Shown piece after piece: positions 35,408 through 43,172 of a stretch of DNA of 64,000 nucleotides. Position 1 is the first letter of the stretch. Every line of letters begins with the position of its first letter. This stretch comes from Bifidobacterium psychraerophilum (GTDB lineage: Bacteria > Actinomycetota > Actinomycetes > Actinomycetales > Bifidobacteriaceae). The stretch lies in assembly GCF_000741705.1 (NCBI RefSeq), contig NZ_JGZI01000007.1, forward strand, positions 62,001-126,000. Direction: 5' to 3'. A program made the position numbers and the translations under genes. Under the pieces are notes generated by a model. The model saw only the letters and a list, made by a program, of their open reading frames with translations. It did no database searches and was not told the origin of the DNA.

Positions 35408-36472
35408 ATGGATTCAAAACCCACACTGAAGGATGTGGCTGCGCTTGCAAACGTGTCCGTCTCCACCGCCTCCAAAGCATTGCATCACACCGAACGCATA
35501 TCCGCGAGGACGCAGCGGATCGTATTCGCCGCGGCGGAGAGCATCGGATACCGGAAATCCAACGAGGGAAGACCGACGCGAGCGCACTCCGGCCTGATCG
35601 GTCTGGTGACATCCGACTACAACGGACGCTTCGCGCTTCCGATGCTGAACGGGGCGGAATCCACCCTTGGGGCATCGAATCACGCCGCTCTGCTCATGAG
35701 CTCCAGAGGTAGCCCATCACTCGAAAAGAGCCATATCGACCAGCTTGCTGCCCAAGGCGTGGATGGGCTGATCATGATTCAGGACACCACCGGTCCCAGA
35801 GATGCCCTGAGCCTCTCCGAAACCAGGGGCTTGCCGGTCATCTATGCGTATGCCCCTTCCTCCGACGAGGATGATTGCAGCATCATCTGCGATAACGTCG
35901 GAGCCGGGTTCCAGGCGATTGAGTATTTGCTCAGTCTTGGCCGCAGACGCATAGCCGTCATCGCAGGCACCGAGAGCTTCCAGGCTTCGAAGGACCGCGT
36001 CGAGGGAGCCCTGCGAGCTTTCAGATACTACGACGAGCAAGCCGTTGACATCATGTATGACATCTGGAGTGAGGAATGGGGCGAACACGCGGCATTGTCG
36101 CTGCTCGATCGATTCGGGGATGTGGACGCCCTGTACTGTTTGAGCGATGAGATCGCCCGGGGCGCGATACATGGAATCATGCAGCGTGGCTTGTCGGTGC
36201 CGAAAGACGTCGCCGTGATCGGGCATGACAACTGGTTCGTCTTCAGTACGAATTCGCATCCCACACTCACCACCTTTGACAACAACATCGAGACCATAGG
36301 CAAGATCTCGGCGCAATACCTGATTGATGCCATACACGGGCATCCGCATCACGGCATCACCACGGTCGAGTGTCCGATGATCGTGCGCGAATCCACGGAA
36401 GCATCACGAAAGACGCCGCTGCAGGGCAGCGGGAAAATATTCTCTCATAACAGCAAACGGCGAGGCAGATGA
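35408..36472 (+). CDS. LacI-family regulator (GH127 module)
   Basis: 354 residues. The LacI helix-turn-helix and hinge are at the extreme N-terminus: 'PTLKDVAALANVSVSTASKALHHTERISARTQRIVFAAAESIGY'. The periplasmic-binding-like sensor follows ('GLIGLVTSDYNGRFALPMLNGAE', 'RRRIAVIAG', 'DVAVIGHDNWFVFS'). ATG 35408 is chosen because the DNA-binding domain begins there; TAGTCT at 35396-35401 ends six bases before it and there is no ribosome site, which suggests a leaderless mRNA. ATG 35375, preceded by GAAGAGG, is a possible longer start. It probably controls GH127 and the GPH symporter, with an arabinose-derived inducer. Confidence 0.9.
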   Translation: MDSKPTLKDVAALANVSVSTASKALHHTERISARTQRIVFAAAESIGYRKSNEGRPTRAHSGLIGLVTSDYNGRFALPMLNGAESTLGASNHAALLMSSRGSPSLEKSHIDQLAAQGVDGLIMIQDTTGPRDALSLSETRGLPVIYAYAPSSDEDDCSIICDNVGAGFQAIEYLLSLGRRRIAVIAGTESFQASKDRVEGALRAFRYYDEQAVDIMYDIWSEEWGEHAALSLLDRFGDVDALYCLSDEIARGAIHGIMQRGLSVPKDVAVIGHDNWFVFSTNSHPTLTTFDNNIETIGKISAQYLIDAIHGHPHHGITTVECPMIVRESTEASRKTPLQGSGKIFSHNSKRRGR

Positions 36473-37429
36473 CGGAGGATATGCGAAGGACCCGGTCCTT
36501 TTGGCCTCACCCACATTCATGCCGTGTCGGAACAGCGGATACCCGAGGATGATGCACCGCCGAGGCGCCCACGGCAGTGATATTTCGTCGCCCCAGTGAC
36601 AGTGAGTGGCCGATCACGGCACAAAAACCGAGTGTTACTTACACAGTCGAATATCCCTTATCGCACGGCACCCAGTGCAATCCATACCCCGGTTTTCACT
36701 CAACGACGATGAGGCTGATATCCGGGTATCGGGGGAGTCTTCTCACCAGACATCATGGCTTTCGTGTCGGAGTGTCGCGATCACAGGATGATCGCCAGGG
36801 ATATTGTCGAGGACAAACGACGTCGACCTCATTCAGTGATCGAACTTGCACAATCCTGTCGACGGAAGACCCTCATCTGAGGATTGCGGGGATCACCATC
36901 AAGCGCACTTTCGAATCCGGTATTCGACACGTCATGCATCCCGATCACGGGATCGGGAGCGCCCATTGACGGCATCGCGCCGAACTCCCTCCGAATGTCG
37001 TTTCGCCCGCCACCGCCATGGATGCGAATGGCCGGAACCCTTCCGACAACAGGAATTGGACCGTGAATCGTATCCACGGAGCGATATCTTCGAAGACGAC
37101 GGCATCGGAAAAAGCGCGTGTGCGGAACATTGTTTGAATCTGCGATGCGAAGCGCTCGACAGGCATGGCAGACGGCTGTCCGAAAACACCCCGTGCGCGA
37201 TGTCTGTGAGCTGTCGCACCCGACTTGAGCCCTCATACCGCAGGAAACGTATCTCTTCGTTTTGACCGGAAAAATCGACGATTTCCAAACCAGATTCGTG
37301 CTTCAAGCGGGATTACCGCAGCATTCGATTCTGTTCGAGAAGCATTTTCGACTACCATTGTGTCTGGTGGCCATCCAGTTGGGCCGCTTTACGTCAGAGG
37401 GAGAGACTCTACAGTAGGGGAAAATTATA
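36473..37429. other. Gene-poor region with decayed coding sequence
   Basis: In 957 bases no intact gene is convincing. The reading frames on the plus strand have no family-like content. On the minus strand, pieces of protein-like sequence with normal codon use lie in different frames (see 36945-37306). The right end holds the promoter and ribosome site of the wall-anchored protein. Confidence 0.55.
36945..37306 (-). pseudogene. Decayed gene, family not recognised
   Basis: From ATG 37306 one frame reads 'MKHESGLEIVDFSGQNEEIR' and on to 'RQLTDIAHGVF'; at an A4 run (37183-37186) the protein-like reading continues in another frame as 'SAMPVERFASQIQTMF', then 'APWIRFTVQFLLSEGFRPFA', to a stop at 36945. 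Codon choice in both parts matches coding sequence of this genome (GCC, GTC, TTC, ATC). A single frameshift would join them. Further protein-like pieces may follow to the left. I cannot name the family. Confidence 0.4.
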
Positions 37430-39220
37430 ATGAAAAAAACCTTGCTCTCTAAGCTTTTTAGCTTAACCGTTGTTGGAACTTCGGTTTGTTTGCTTGCCGC
37501 ACTGGTTCCACAGGCGAGCGCGGAAGCATCGGGCAGTTCGCCCATCTTGAATGCGAATTCGAATGACACTTTGATCGATTCCGATGGGATAAGTCATGGT
37601 GCGTGGATCGGCGTATCGGACGCTTCGGGCTCGGGCAATTATCAATCCCGAAAGACCGGCAGCGCTTATTCGATAATCGATATTGACAATTATTCAAACC
37701 TTTCCGAAACCTATACGGTGACGAACACGAGCAGCAGCGACAAGAGCCTGAATGCGGTCCTGACCTTGCCGCAATACAACAAGGCCTTGTTGAAGCCAGG
37801 TTCTCCCGTGGTCAAAGTCGATCCTTCCAGGGCGAAGCTTTCGGCAAGCGGCTTTGAATTTAACAGTGGATCAAACGCATCAAACATCACTATGATGTAT
37901 TCCCCGGCCGCCGGCGCGTACAATTCGTATGCCTCCTACAAAAGCGCGAACAAGATCGATGATCTGATGGCCCTGCAGTTCCTGGGCACACTGAAGCCCG
38001 GAGAGGGTTTCACCCTGACGATTCCGCTGAGCTTGACGAATCCAAGCACGGTTGATGTTACCGAAACCGCGGGGCTTCCAGCAATATATGATTACCTGTA
38101 TTCGCCGACCACCTCAAACACCGCTCTGAGCTTTGCATTCAGGCATAAGTCTCTGGACAAGTCGGGCAAACCGGCGTTGGCAAATACCGGAAGCTACTTC
38201 GGCGCGACTTACGACAAGAAAAGCAATACATATACCGCGGTTCCCGAATACGTGCAGGATGCCATCGCGAAACAGGATGTCTCTGACATCAAGGTCGATA
38301 ATTTCGGTATTGGCCAGTGGACGAACGCATCTGTTGACCCGGTTTTGTACACTCTCGGCAGGTATGAGGTCAACCTCCAGAGGATCAAGGACAGCGTCAA
38401 AAACGTCGGATATTCCGTGGCCGTCAACCAAACTACACTGAAGGAGCTCGACAGCTACGTATACACCGCTGCGGGCACAACACAGATCGTCAATGCTGAT
38501 GGCAGCCCCGCCAAGCTCGATCAGAACGGTATCGGCACCATCTATGTCCAGCTGCGCCCCGTCATCGTTCCCAGTGGTAAGGATGCCGTAATACAGCAGG
38601 GCGGTTCTGTGAAATCCGTCGAAACCGTGCCCGTGAAGGAAATCCTGAATCATTCGGAACAGAATGTCCTGCCTGCGCTCAACGACGTGACAATCGATAC
38701 CTCCAAGGTCGACAACACCAAGCCGGGACGCTATCCGATTACCTATACGTACGTTCCGGACGGGGTGTCCTATACCGGGTATGTGAGGGTTGAAGCCGCA
38801 CCGGTAAGTGTGTTCACCGTTGCTTTCGACTCCCAGGGTGGGTCTTCGGTCTCCCCTCAGCAGATCAAAGCCGGTGATTCAGCGAAGGCACCCGCCGCTC
38901 CCACACGAGACGGATACACGTTCAGCGGTTGGAGCACCAGCAAGGAGGGCGGTAGCAATGTTTTCAACTTTGATACTCCCATCGTCAAGGATCTGACGTT
39001 ATACGCCCAGTGGAAATCCAAAGACGCCACCGACACCAAGACTCCACCAGTGACGCCGGGCGCATCGGGGACACCCGCCCAGTCAGCGACAGCCGGCAAG
39101 GCGCATCTCGCGAAGACGGGTGCAGCCGTCGGCACCTTGGCTGTAGCCGTGGCATCGCTTGCGGTTCTTAGTGCTGCACTGATCACGATTAAGCGCCGGA
39201 AGATGCATACCGAGCGATAG
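37430..39220 (+). CDS. Cell-wall-anchored surface protein with InlB B-repeat
   Basis: 596 residues. A signal peptide (about 1-31, 'KKTLLSKLFSLTVVGTSVCLLAALVPQASA') is followed by a long beta-rich region without known motif, an Ig-like segment ('TKPGRYPITYTYVPDG'), one InlB B-repeat/Listeria-Bacteroides repeat at about 460-530 ('FTVAFDSQGGSSVSP', 'TRDGYTFSGWS', 'LTLYAQWK'), a Pro/Ser/Thr/Ala linker and the sorting signal LAKTG (560-564), hydrophobic segment and 'KRRK' tail. It should be attached to the wall by a class E-type sortase. AGGGGA lies eight bases before ATG 37430. The gene stands alone and ends in a strong terminator. Probably an adhesin-like protein; ligand unknown. Confidence 0.85.
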   Translation: MKKTLLSKLFSLTVVGTSVCLLAALVPQASAEASGSSPILNANSNDTLIDSDGISHGAWIGVSDASGSGNYQSRKTGSAYSIIDIDNYSNLSETYTVTNTSSSDKSLNAVLTLPQYNKALLKPGSPVVKVDPSRAKLSASGFEFNSGSNASNITMMYSPAAGAYNSYASYKSANKIDDLMALQFLGTLKPGEGFTLTIPLSLTNPSTVDVTETAGLPAIYDYLYSPTTSNTALSFAFRHKSLDKSGKPALANTGSYFGATYDKKSNTYTAVPEYVQDAIAKQDVSDIKVDNFGIGQWTNASVDPVLYTLGRYEVNLQRIKDSVKNVGYSVAVNQTTLKELDSYVYTAAGTTQIVNADGSPAKLDQNGIGTIYVQLRPVIVPSGKDAVIQQGGSVKSVETVPVKEILNHSEQNVLPALNDVTIDTSKVDNTKPGRYPITYTYVPDGVSYTGYVRVEAAPVSVFTVAFDSQGGSSVSPQQIKAGDSAKAPAAPTRDGYTFSGWSTSKEGGSNVFNFDTPIVKDLTLYAQWKSKDATDTKTPPVTPGASGTPAQSATAGKAHLAKTGAAVGTLAVAVASLAVLSAALITIKRRKMHTER

Positions 39221-39237
39221 ATCTCGCTTCCGTTGCG

Positions 39238-39277
39238 TTTGTGCCCCCATATGAGATGGTTCATATGGGGGCACAAA
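39238..39277 (+). terminator. Strong Rho-independent terminator
   Basis: A perfect 17-base stem (39238-39254 with 39261-39277, core GTGCCCCCATATGA) with a six-base loop, followed by TCGTTTTG. It lies 18 bases after the wall-anchored protein gene. Confidence 0.9.
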
Positions 39278-39541
39278 TCGTTTTGTAAGGCATCTCCCGA
39301 ACCCATGACAGCGCCGCAGGACGAAGAACACTGGACGCATCAACCCGCCATGGTCCACATCGATACCGCAAGGTCGCGCGGGGACCAATCCCCGCGTCTG
39401 TGCCCCCGGTAGCGCGGCATCCTCATCGACTTTCCGCCTCGGCACATCACCGACCCGATGCGGTGCCCACAGGCAGCACCCCATTCCGGCATGAGGGTCC
39501 GATTGGCGACAACAACGGAGGGCGACTCTCCGGCACCCATG
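39278..39541. other. Intergenic region before the PTS promoter
   Basis: I see no gene, RNA or repeat that I can support here. Minus-strand frames exist but cross the terminator and do not resemble a known protein. Confidence 0.45.
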
Positions 39542-39570
39542 TTGCACCTTGTCTTGTTCGGTGATACGGT
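39542..39570 (+). promoter_or_regulatory. Promoter of the PTS operon
   Basis: TTGCAC (39542-39547) and TACGGT (39565-39570) with a 17-base spacer. Transcription would start near 39577, just before the antiterminator site. Confidence 0.6.
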
Positions 39571-39593
39571 TACCAGCAATCGCGGTACAAGCA

Positions 39594-39623
39594 GGGTTGC
39601 TACTCGTTGAATGAGGCAAGACC
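39594..39623 (+). promoter_or_regulatory. RNA antiterminator (RAT) site for a LicT/BglG protein
   Basis: The 30 bases run from GGGTTGCTACTC to GAGGCAAGACC. They match the LicT/BglG RAT pattern (GGATTGTTACTG...GCAGGCAAAACC) in the two conserved blocks and their spacing. The last bases are also the first bases of the terminator stem, so folding of one excludes the other. The antiterminator gene itself is at 41898. Confidence 0.85.
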
Positions 39624-39656
39624 TGAGACAGAATACATCTGTCTCAGGTCTTTTTT
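39618..39656 (+). terminator. Conditional terminator in the PTS leader
   Basis: A perfect 15-base stem (39618-39632 with 39638-39652, core GACCTGAGACAG) with a five-base loop, running directly into a T7 tract. It lies 38 bases before the EIIBCA start and overlaps the RAT site, so it should stop transcription unless LicT-like protein is active. Confidence 0.9.
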
Positions 39657-39693
39657 TGTTCTTATCGCGGGTTTCGTGAAGAAGGAGACAACG

Positions 39694-41844
39694 ATGTCAG
39701 ATACACAGGAGTCCGCCGAGAGAATCATCTCCGGCGTTGGTGGTGTAGGGAATGTGCGCAGTATGACGCATTGCGCGACACGTCTGCGTTTTGAACTCAA
39801 AGACAATGGCAAGGTCGATCAGGCGGCGCTCGAAGCCACTCCGGAAGTGCTCGGGGCCGTCCCGCAGAGCGGCAACCGCTATCAGGTCGTGATCGGAGGT
39901 GGCGTCGAAGGTGTGTACAACGCCATCATCTCACTTCCCAGCATGTCGAATGTGGCCCACGGCGAGGATGACGATAACGACGGCACAGGCGCCGCGGACA
40001 CTGCGGCCTCATCCAATGCGGAGGTCAAGGCGGCAGCGAGGAGCAAGGCCCGCGGGAAGATAGCCTGGTTGGACTCCTTCTTCGAGTATCTTTCCGATTC
40101 GTTCCGCCCGATTCTCGGCGTTCTGCTCGGCGCTTCGCTGATCATCGCCTTCGCATCCGTCATGGATGCGCTGGGCATCGTGGACTTCCGCTCCTCCACG
40201 AAAGCCGCCGGATGGGTGTTCATAGACGCGATGTGGCGTGGCGTGTTCTACTTCCTGCCCATCATGATCGCCTACAACGCCGCCAAGAAACTGAAGGTGG
40301 ACCCCTGGCTGGGAGCCACGGTCATGGCGGCACTGATGACACCGAATTTCCTCAGTCTTTCCGATGCCAAGGCCTTTCCGAACGAGACCCTCTGCGTGGT
40401 CAACCAGACCTTGGGGTCGAGTTCCTGCACCACCAAGATCTTCGGTCTGACCATGCAGCTGAACGACTACGGCGGCAACGTGTTCGTACCCCTGATGATG
40501 GTAGCCATACTCGCGCTGATCTACCACGGGTTCAAAAAGGTCATCCCCAGCAGTGTGCAGATGGTGTTTCTGCCATTCCTGTCCATGATCATCGTCATCC
40601 CACTGACCGCATTCCTCATCGGCCCGCTGGGAATCTGGCTCGGCAACGGCATAGGCGCCGGACTCGCATGGCTGAATACCACGGCTCCGTTCATATTCGC
40701 GATCCTAATCCCGATGATCTACCCATTCCTGGTGCCTCTCGGTCTGCACTGGCCGTTGAATGCGCTCATGTTGGTCAACATCCAGACCCTGGGTTACGAC
40801 TTCATCCAAGGTCCTATGGGTGCATGGAATTTCGCCTGCTTCGGCGCGACGGCGGGCGTGCTCGTTCTGGCCTGGCGCAATAAGGATAAACTCATGAGAC
40901 AGACCGCTACCGGGGCTTTGGTCGCCGGACTGTTCGGAGGCGTTTCGGAACCTTCCCTGTATGGCATCCACCTGCGTTTCAAGAGAATCTACCCTCGTAT
41001 GCTCGTCGGCTGCTTTGCCGGTGGACTCACCCTCGCCATTCTGAGTCTTCCTTACGGCGGCGTGACGACCAGGGCATTCGCATTCACTTCACTCCTGACC
41101 ATCCCGGTATTCAGCCCGATGTGGGTATACGCCATTTCCGTCGCCGTCGCTTTCGTCGTGGCGATGGTACTGATCATCGTCAGTGACTACCGGACCCCCG
41201 AACAGAAGGCGGAGGCGGAAGCCGCTCTGGCCGCGGCACAGGCGAAGGAGGATGCCCAGGCTGGCGGATCCCCAACGCAGCATGGGGAAAGCGCAGACGC
41301 CCATACCTCACAGGCGGTGCCTGCCGATGCTTCAGGACCGGCGATGGCAGTGGACGCGACACCGGATTCGGCAGCAACGACGGCTCCACCCGTTTCGGTT
41401 GTGCATGCCCCCATAGCAGGGCATGTGATTGCTTTGGATGAGAGCGGAGACCCCGTCTTCGCCACCAAGGCTCTGGGCGAAGGCGTCGGCATCATTCCCG
41501 AGGGAGGCTCGGTGGTCGCCCCGGTCACGGGGACACTCCTCAGTGTCGCCAAAACCGGTCATGCTTTCGGTATCAAAACGGACGACGGCATCGAGGTGCT
41601 GGTCCACATCGGCATCGATACGGTGAAGATGAAAGGGGAAGGGTTCAGCGTGGATGTGACCAAGGGAAATCATGTGAACGCCGGCGACCTCCTGGCCACT
41701 GTCGACTTCGACGCCATCCGCGCGGCCGGTTACAGCACCACCACGCTCGTCACCGTCACCAACACCCTGCGTTTGCATGCCGTTGAACCGATAACGGATG
41801 TTACCGTGAAAGTAGGCGATCCCATCATTGCAGTGGAGCATTAG
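39694..41844 (+). CDS. PTS beta-glucoside/glucose-type transporter EIIBCA
   Basis: 716 residues holding all three domains of a sugar-specific permease. EIIB (about 1-90) has the phosphorylated cysteine in 'MTHCATRLRF' (C27). EIIC has about ten membrane segments with 'GLHWPLNALM' and 'GGVSEPSLYGIHLRFK', the latter typical of the beta-glucoside (BglF/BglP) branch. An Ala/Pro-rich linker leads to EIIA (about 560-716) with the histidines in 'GHAFGI' and 'VLVHIGIDTVKMKGEGF'. It imports and phosphorylates a sugar, most likely a beta-glucoside or glucose. ATG 39694 has AAGGAG six bases upstream; the frame extends 5' through the terminator and that part is not coding. Confidence 0.93.
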   Translation: MSDTQESAERIISGVGGVGNVRSMTHCATRLRFELKDNGKVDQAALEATPEVLGAVPQSGNRYQVVIGGGVEGVYNAIISLPSMSNVAHGEDDDNDGTGAADTAASSNAEVKAAARSKARGKIAWLDSFFEYLSDSFRPILGVLLGASLIIAFASVMDALGIVDFRSSTKAAGWVFIDAMWRGVFYFLPIMIAYNAAKKLKVDPWLGATVMAALMTPNFLSLSDAKAFPNETLCVVNQTLGSSSCTTKIFGLTMQLNDYGGNVFVPLMMVAILALIYHGFKKVIPSSVQMVFLPFLSMIIVIPLTAFLIGPLGIWLGNGIGAGLAWLNTTAPFIFAILIPMIYPFLVPLGLHWPLNALMLVNIQTLGYDFIQGPMGAWNFACFGATAGVLVLAWRNKDKLMRQTATGALVAGLFGGVSEPSLYGIHLRFKRIYPRMLVGCFAGGLTLAILSLPYGGVTTRAFAFTSLLTIPVFSPMWVYAISVAVAFVVAMVLIIVSDYRTPEQKAEAEAALAAAQAKEDAQAGGSPTQHGESADAHTSQAVPADASGPAMAVDATPDSAATTAPPVSVVHAPIAGHVIALDESGDPVFATKALGEGVGIIPEGGSVVAPVTGTLLSVAKTGHAFGIKTDDGIEVLVHIGIDTVKMKGEGFSVDVTKGNHVNAGDLLATVDFDAIRAAGYSTTTLVTVTNTLRLHAVEPITDVTVKVGDPIIAVEH

Positions 41845-41897
41845 ATTCGGGAACGGGCGCTGCGTGTGTCGGGACTTCGTCATGAAGGGAGGTCATC

Positions 41898-42761
41898 ATG
41901 GAAATCCTTCGGGTATTCAACAACAATGTCGTATTGGCGAAGGATGAACATGCCGGGGAAGTGATTCTCACCGGTCGGGGACTTGGCTTCCAGGCGAGGC
42001 CAGGCGCACGGGTCGATCCCAAGAAAGTCGTCAGGACCTTTGTCCCCTCGGACGGGCGAGACCCCGATCATCTGGCGGAGATGCTGTCTTGCATATCGCC
42101 TGATGTGATCCAGGTCGTAAGCGATGCGATGCGCGCGGCGGGTCTTCTCGACCTTTCCGAGAATAAGCCGATGCTGGTCATGGCCCTGTCGGACCACGTC
42201 AGTTTCGCCCTGCAAAGAATCAAAACGGGAATAGCGGTCGAGTACCCGATCCAGGCGGAAGTCCAGCACCTCTATCCGGAGGAATATGCCAAAGGTCTGC
42301 AACTGCTCGAAGCCCTCAACGCCCGTTTGAACAATGTCCTGCCCGATGCCGAGGCGATCGCCCTCGCATTGCATCTGGTGAACGCAGGATTCTCAACCGG
42401 TGACCTGACGTATACCTACACGATGACCGGCATCATCCAACAGATGCTCGCGGTTGTTGAAAGCAGGTGCAAAGTCCGACTTGAGTCCAGTTCGATCAAT
42501 GTGGGCAGGTTCATCACCCATCTGCGCTACCTCTTTGTGCGCATACACCAGCATAAACAGCTCGAAGGGGATGAACGCTCACCCATCGCCACCGCAATCA
42601 TGCAGAGCTATCCCGATGCGATGGATTGCGCGGAGCAGTTGGCCACAATCGTTGAGCTGCGATTCGATGTGAATCTCACCGACGACGAGATCGCCTACCT
42701 CGCGCTCCATGTGTACCGGGTGGCCCAGCAACCCAAGGTGGGCAACACCAACACGGACTAG
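41898..42761 (+). CDS. LicT/BglG-type transcriptional antiterminator
   Basis: 287 residues: an RNA-binding domain (1-58, 'LRVFNNNVVLAKDEHAGEVILTGRGLGFQ') and two PTS regulation domains with histidines at 'MALSDHVSFAL', 'ALALHLVNA', 'FVRIHQHKQL' and 'LALHVYRVA'. When sugar is present the protein is dephosphorylated by the permease on PRD1, dimerises and holds the RAT hairpin open. Its target is clearly the leader at 39594-39652. GGGAGGT lies four bases before ATG 41898. It follows the permease gene by 53 bases. Confidence 0.94.
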   Translation: MEILRVFNNNVVLAKDEHAGEVILTGRGLGFQARPGARVDPKKVVRTFVPSDGRDPDHLAEMLSCISPDVIQVVSDAMRAAGLLDLSENKPMLVMALSDHVSFALQRIKTGIAVEYPIQAEVQHLYPEEYAKGLQLLEALNARLNNVLPDAEAIALALHLVNAGFSTGDLTYTYTMTGIIQQMLAVVESRCKVRLESSSINVGRFITHLRYLFVRIHQHKQLEGDERSPIATAIMQSYPDAMDCAEQLATIVELRFDVNLTDDEIAYLALHVYRVAQQPKVGNTNTD

Positions 42762-42905
42762 CTTCGCCGTGTCCACAACAGAAGGTGCATCCATCTCAGG
42801 CGATGGCGAAGGCAATCCATCACAAGCAGTACTTGCCTGTCACACGGTATGTGACGGCGATTGATCCGCAGCGATTGCTGTGTGATCGTTCAGAAAGGAA
42901 CTCTC

Positions 42906-43172
42906 ATGATTTCAAAAACAGCCATAGTCGGTGCGTCATCGGGTCTGCACGCTCGTCCGGCCGCCCGTTTCTCACAGGCGGTCGCCGATTCCGGCATTGA
43001 TGTCGACATCACCTTCCAAGGCACCGGCGTCGATGCGTCGAGCGTACTGGAAGTCATGACGCTGGGTGTGGGAAGCGGCGATGAAGTGACCCTCAGCACC
43101 GCGAACGATGCCGATGCGTCGACCCTCGACGAGCTTGTGGCATTGCTTGCCAGTGATCTCGATGCGGAGTGA
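42906..43172 (+). CDS. ptsH: HPr phosphocarrier protein
   Basis: 88 residues with the active histidine in 'GLHARPAARF' (H15) and the regulatory serine at S46 in 'DASSVLEVMTLGV'. HPr passes phosphate from enzyme I to EIIA. ATG 42906 has AAAGGA six bases before it. The 144-base gap after the antiterminator gene may carry an extra promoter, which would let HPr and enzyme I be made without the conditional terminator. The 3' end overlaps the enzyme I start by 11 bases. Confidence 0.96.
   Translation: MISKTAIVGASSGLHARPAARFSQAVADSGIDVDITFQGTGVDASSVLEVMTLGVGSGDEVTLSTANDADASTLDELVALLASDLDAE

Noticed and set aside
36577-37265. Plus-strand frames of 130 and 139 residues in the gap before the wall-anchored protein
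   Set aside because: Composition is rich in Arg, Ser, His and Cys with no domain-like pattern and no ribosome site; minus-strand remnants explain the coding-like signal better.
39083-39619. Minus-strand frame of 178 residues before the PTS operon
   Set aside because: It crosses the strong terminator at 39238-39277 and overlaps the end of a well-supported gene; no family resemblance.
39607-39693. Longer start for EIIBCA
   Set aside because: The extension is the RAT/terminator stem-loop; ATG 39694 has a proper ribosome site and begins the EIIB domain.
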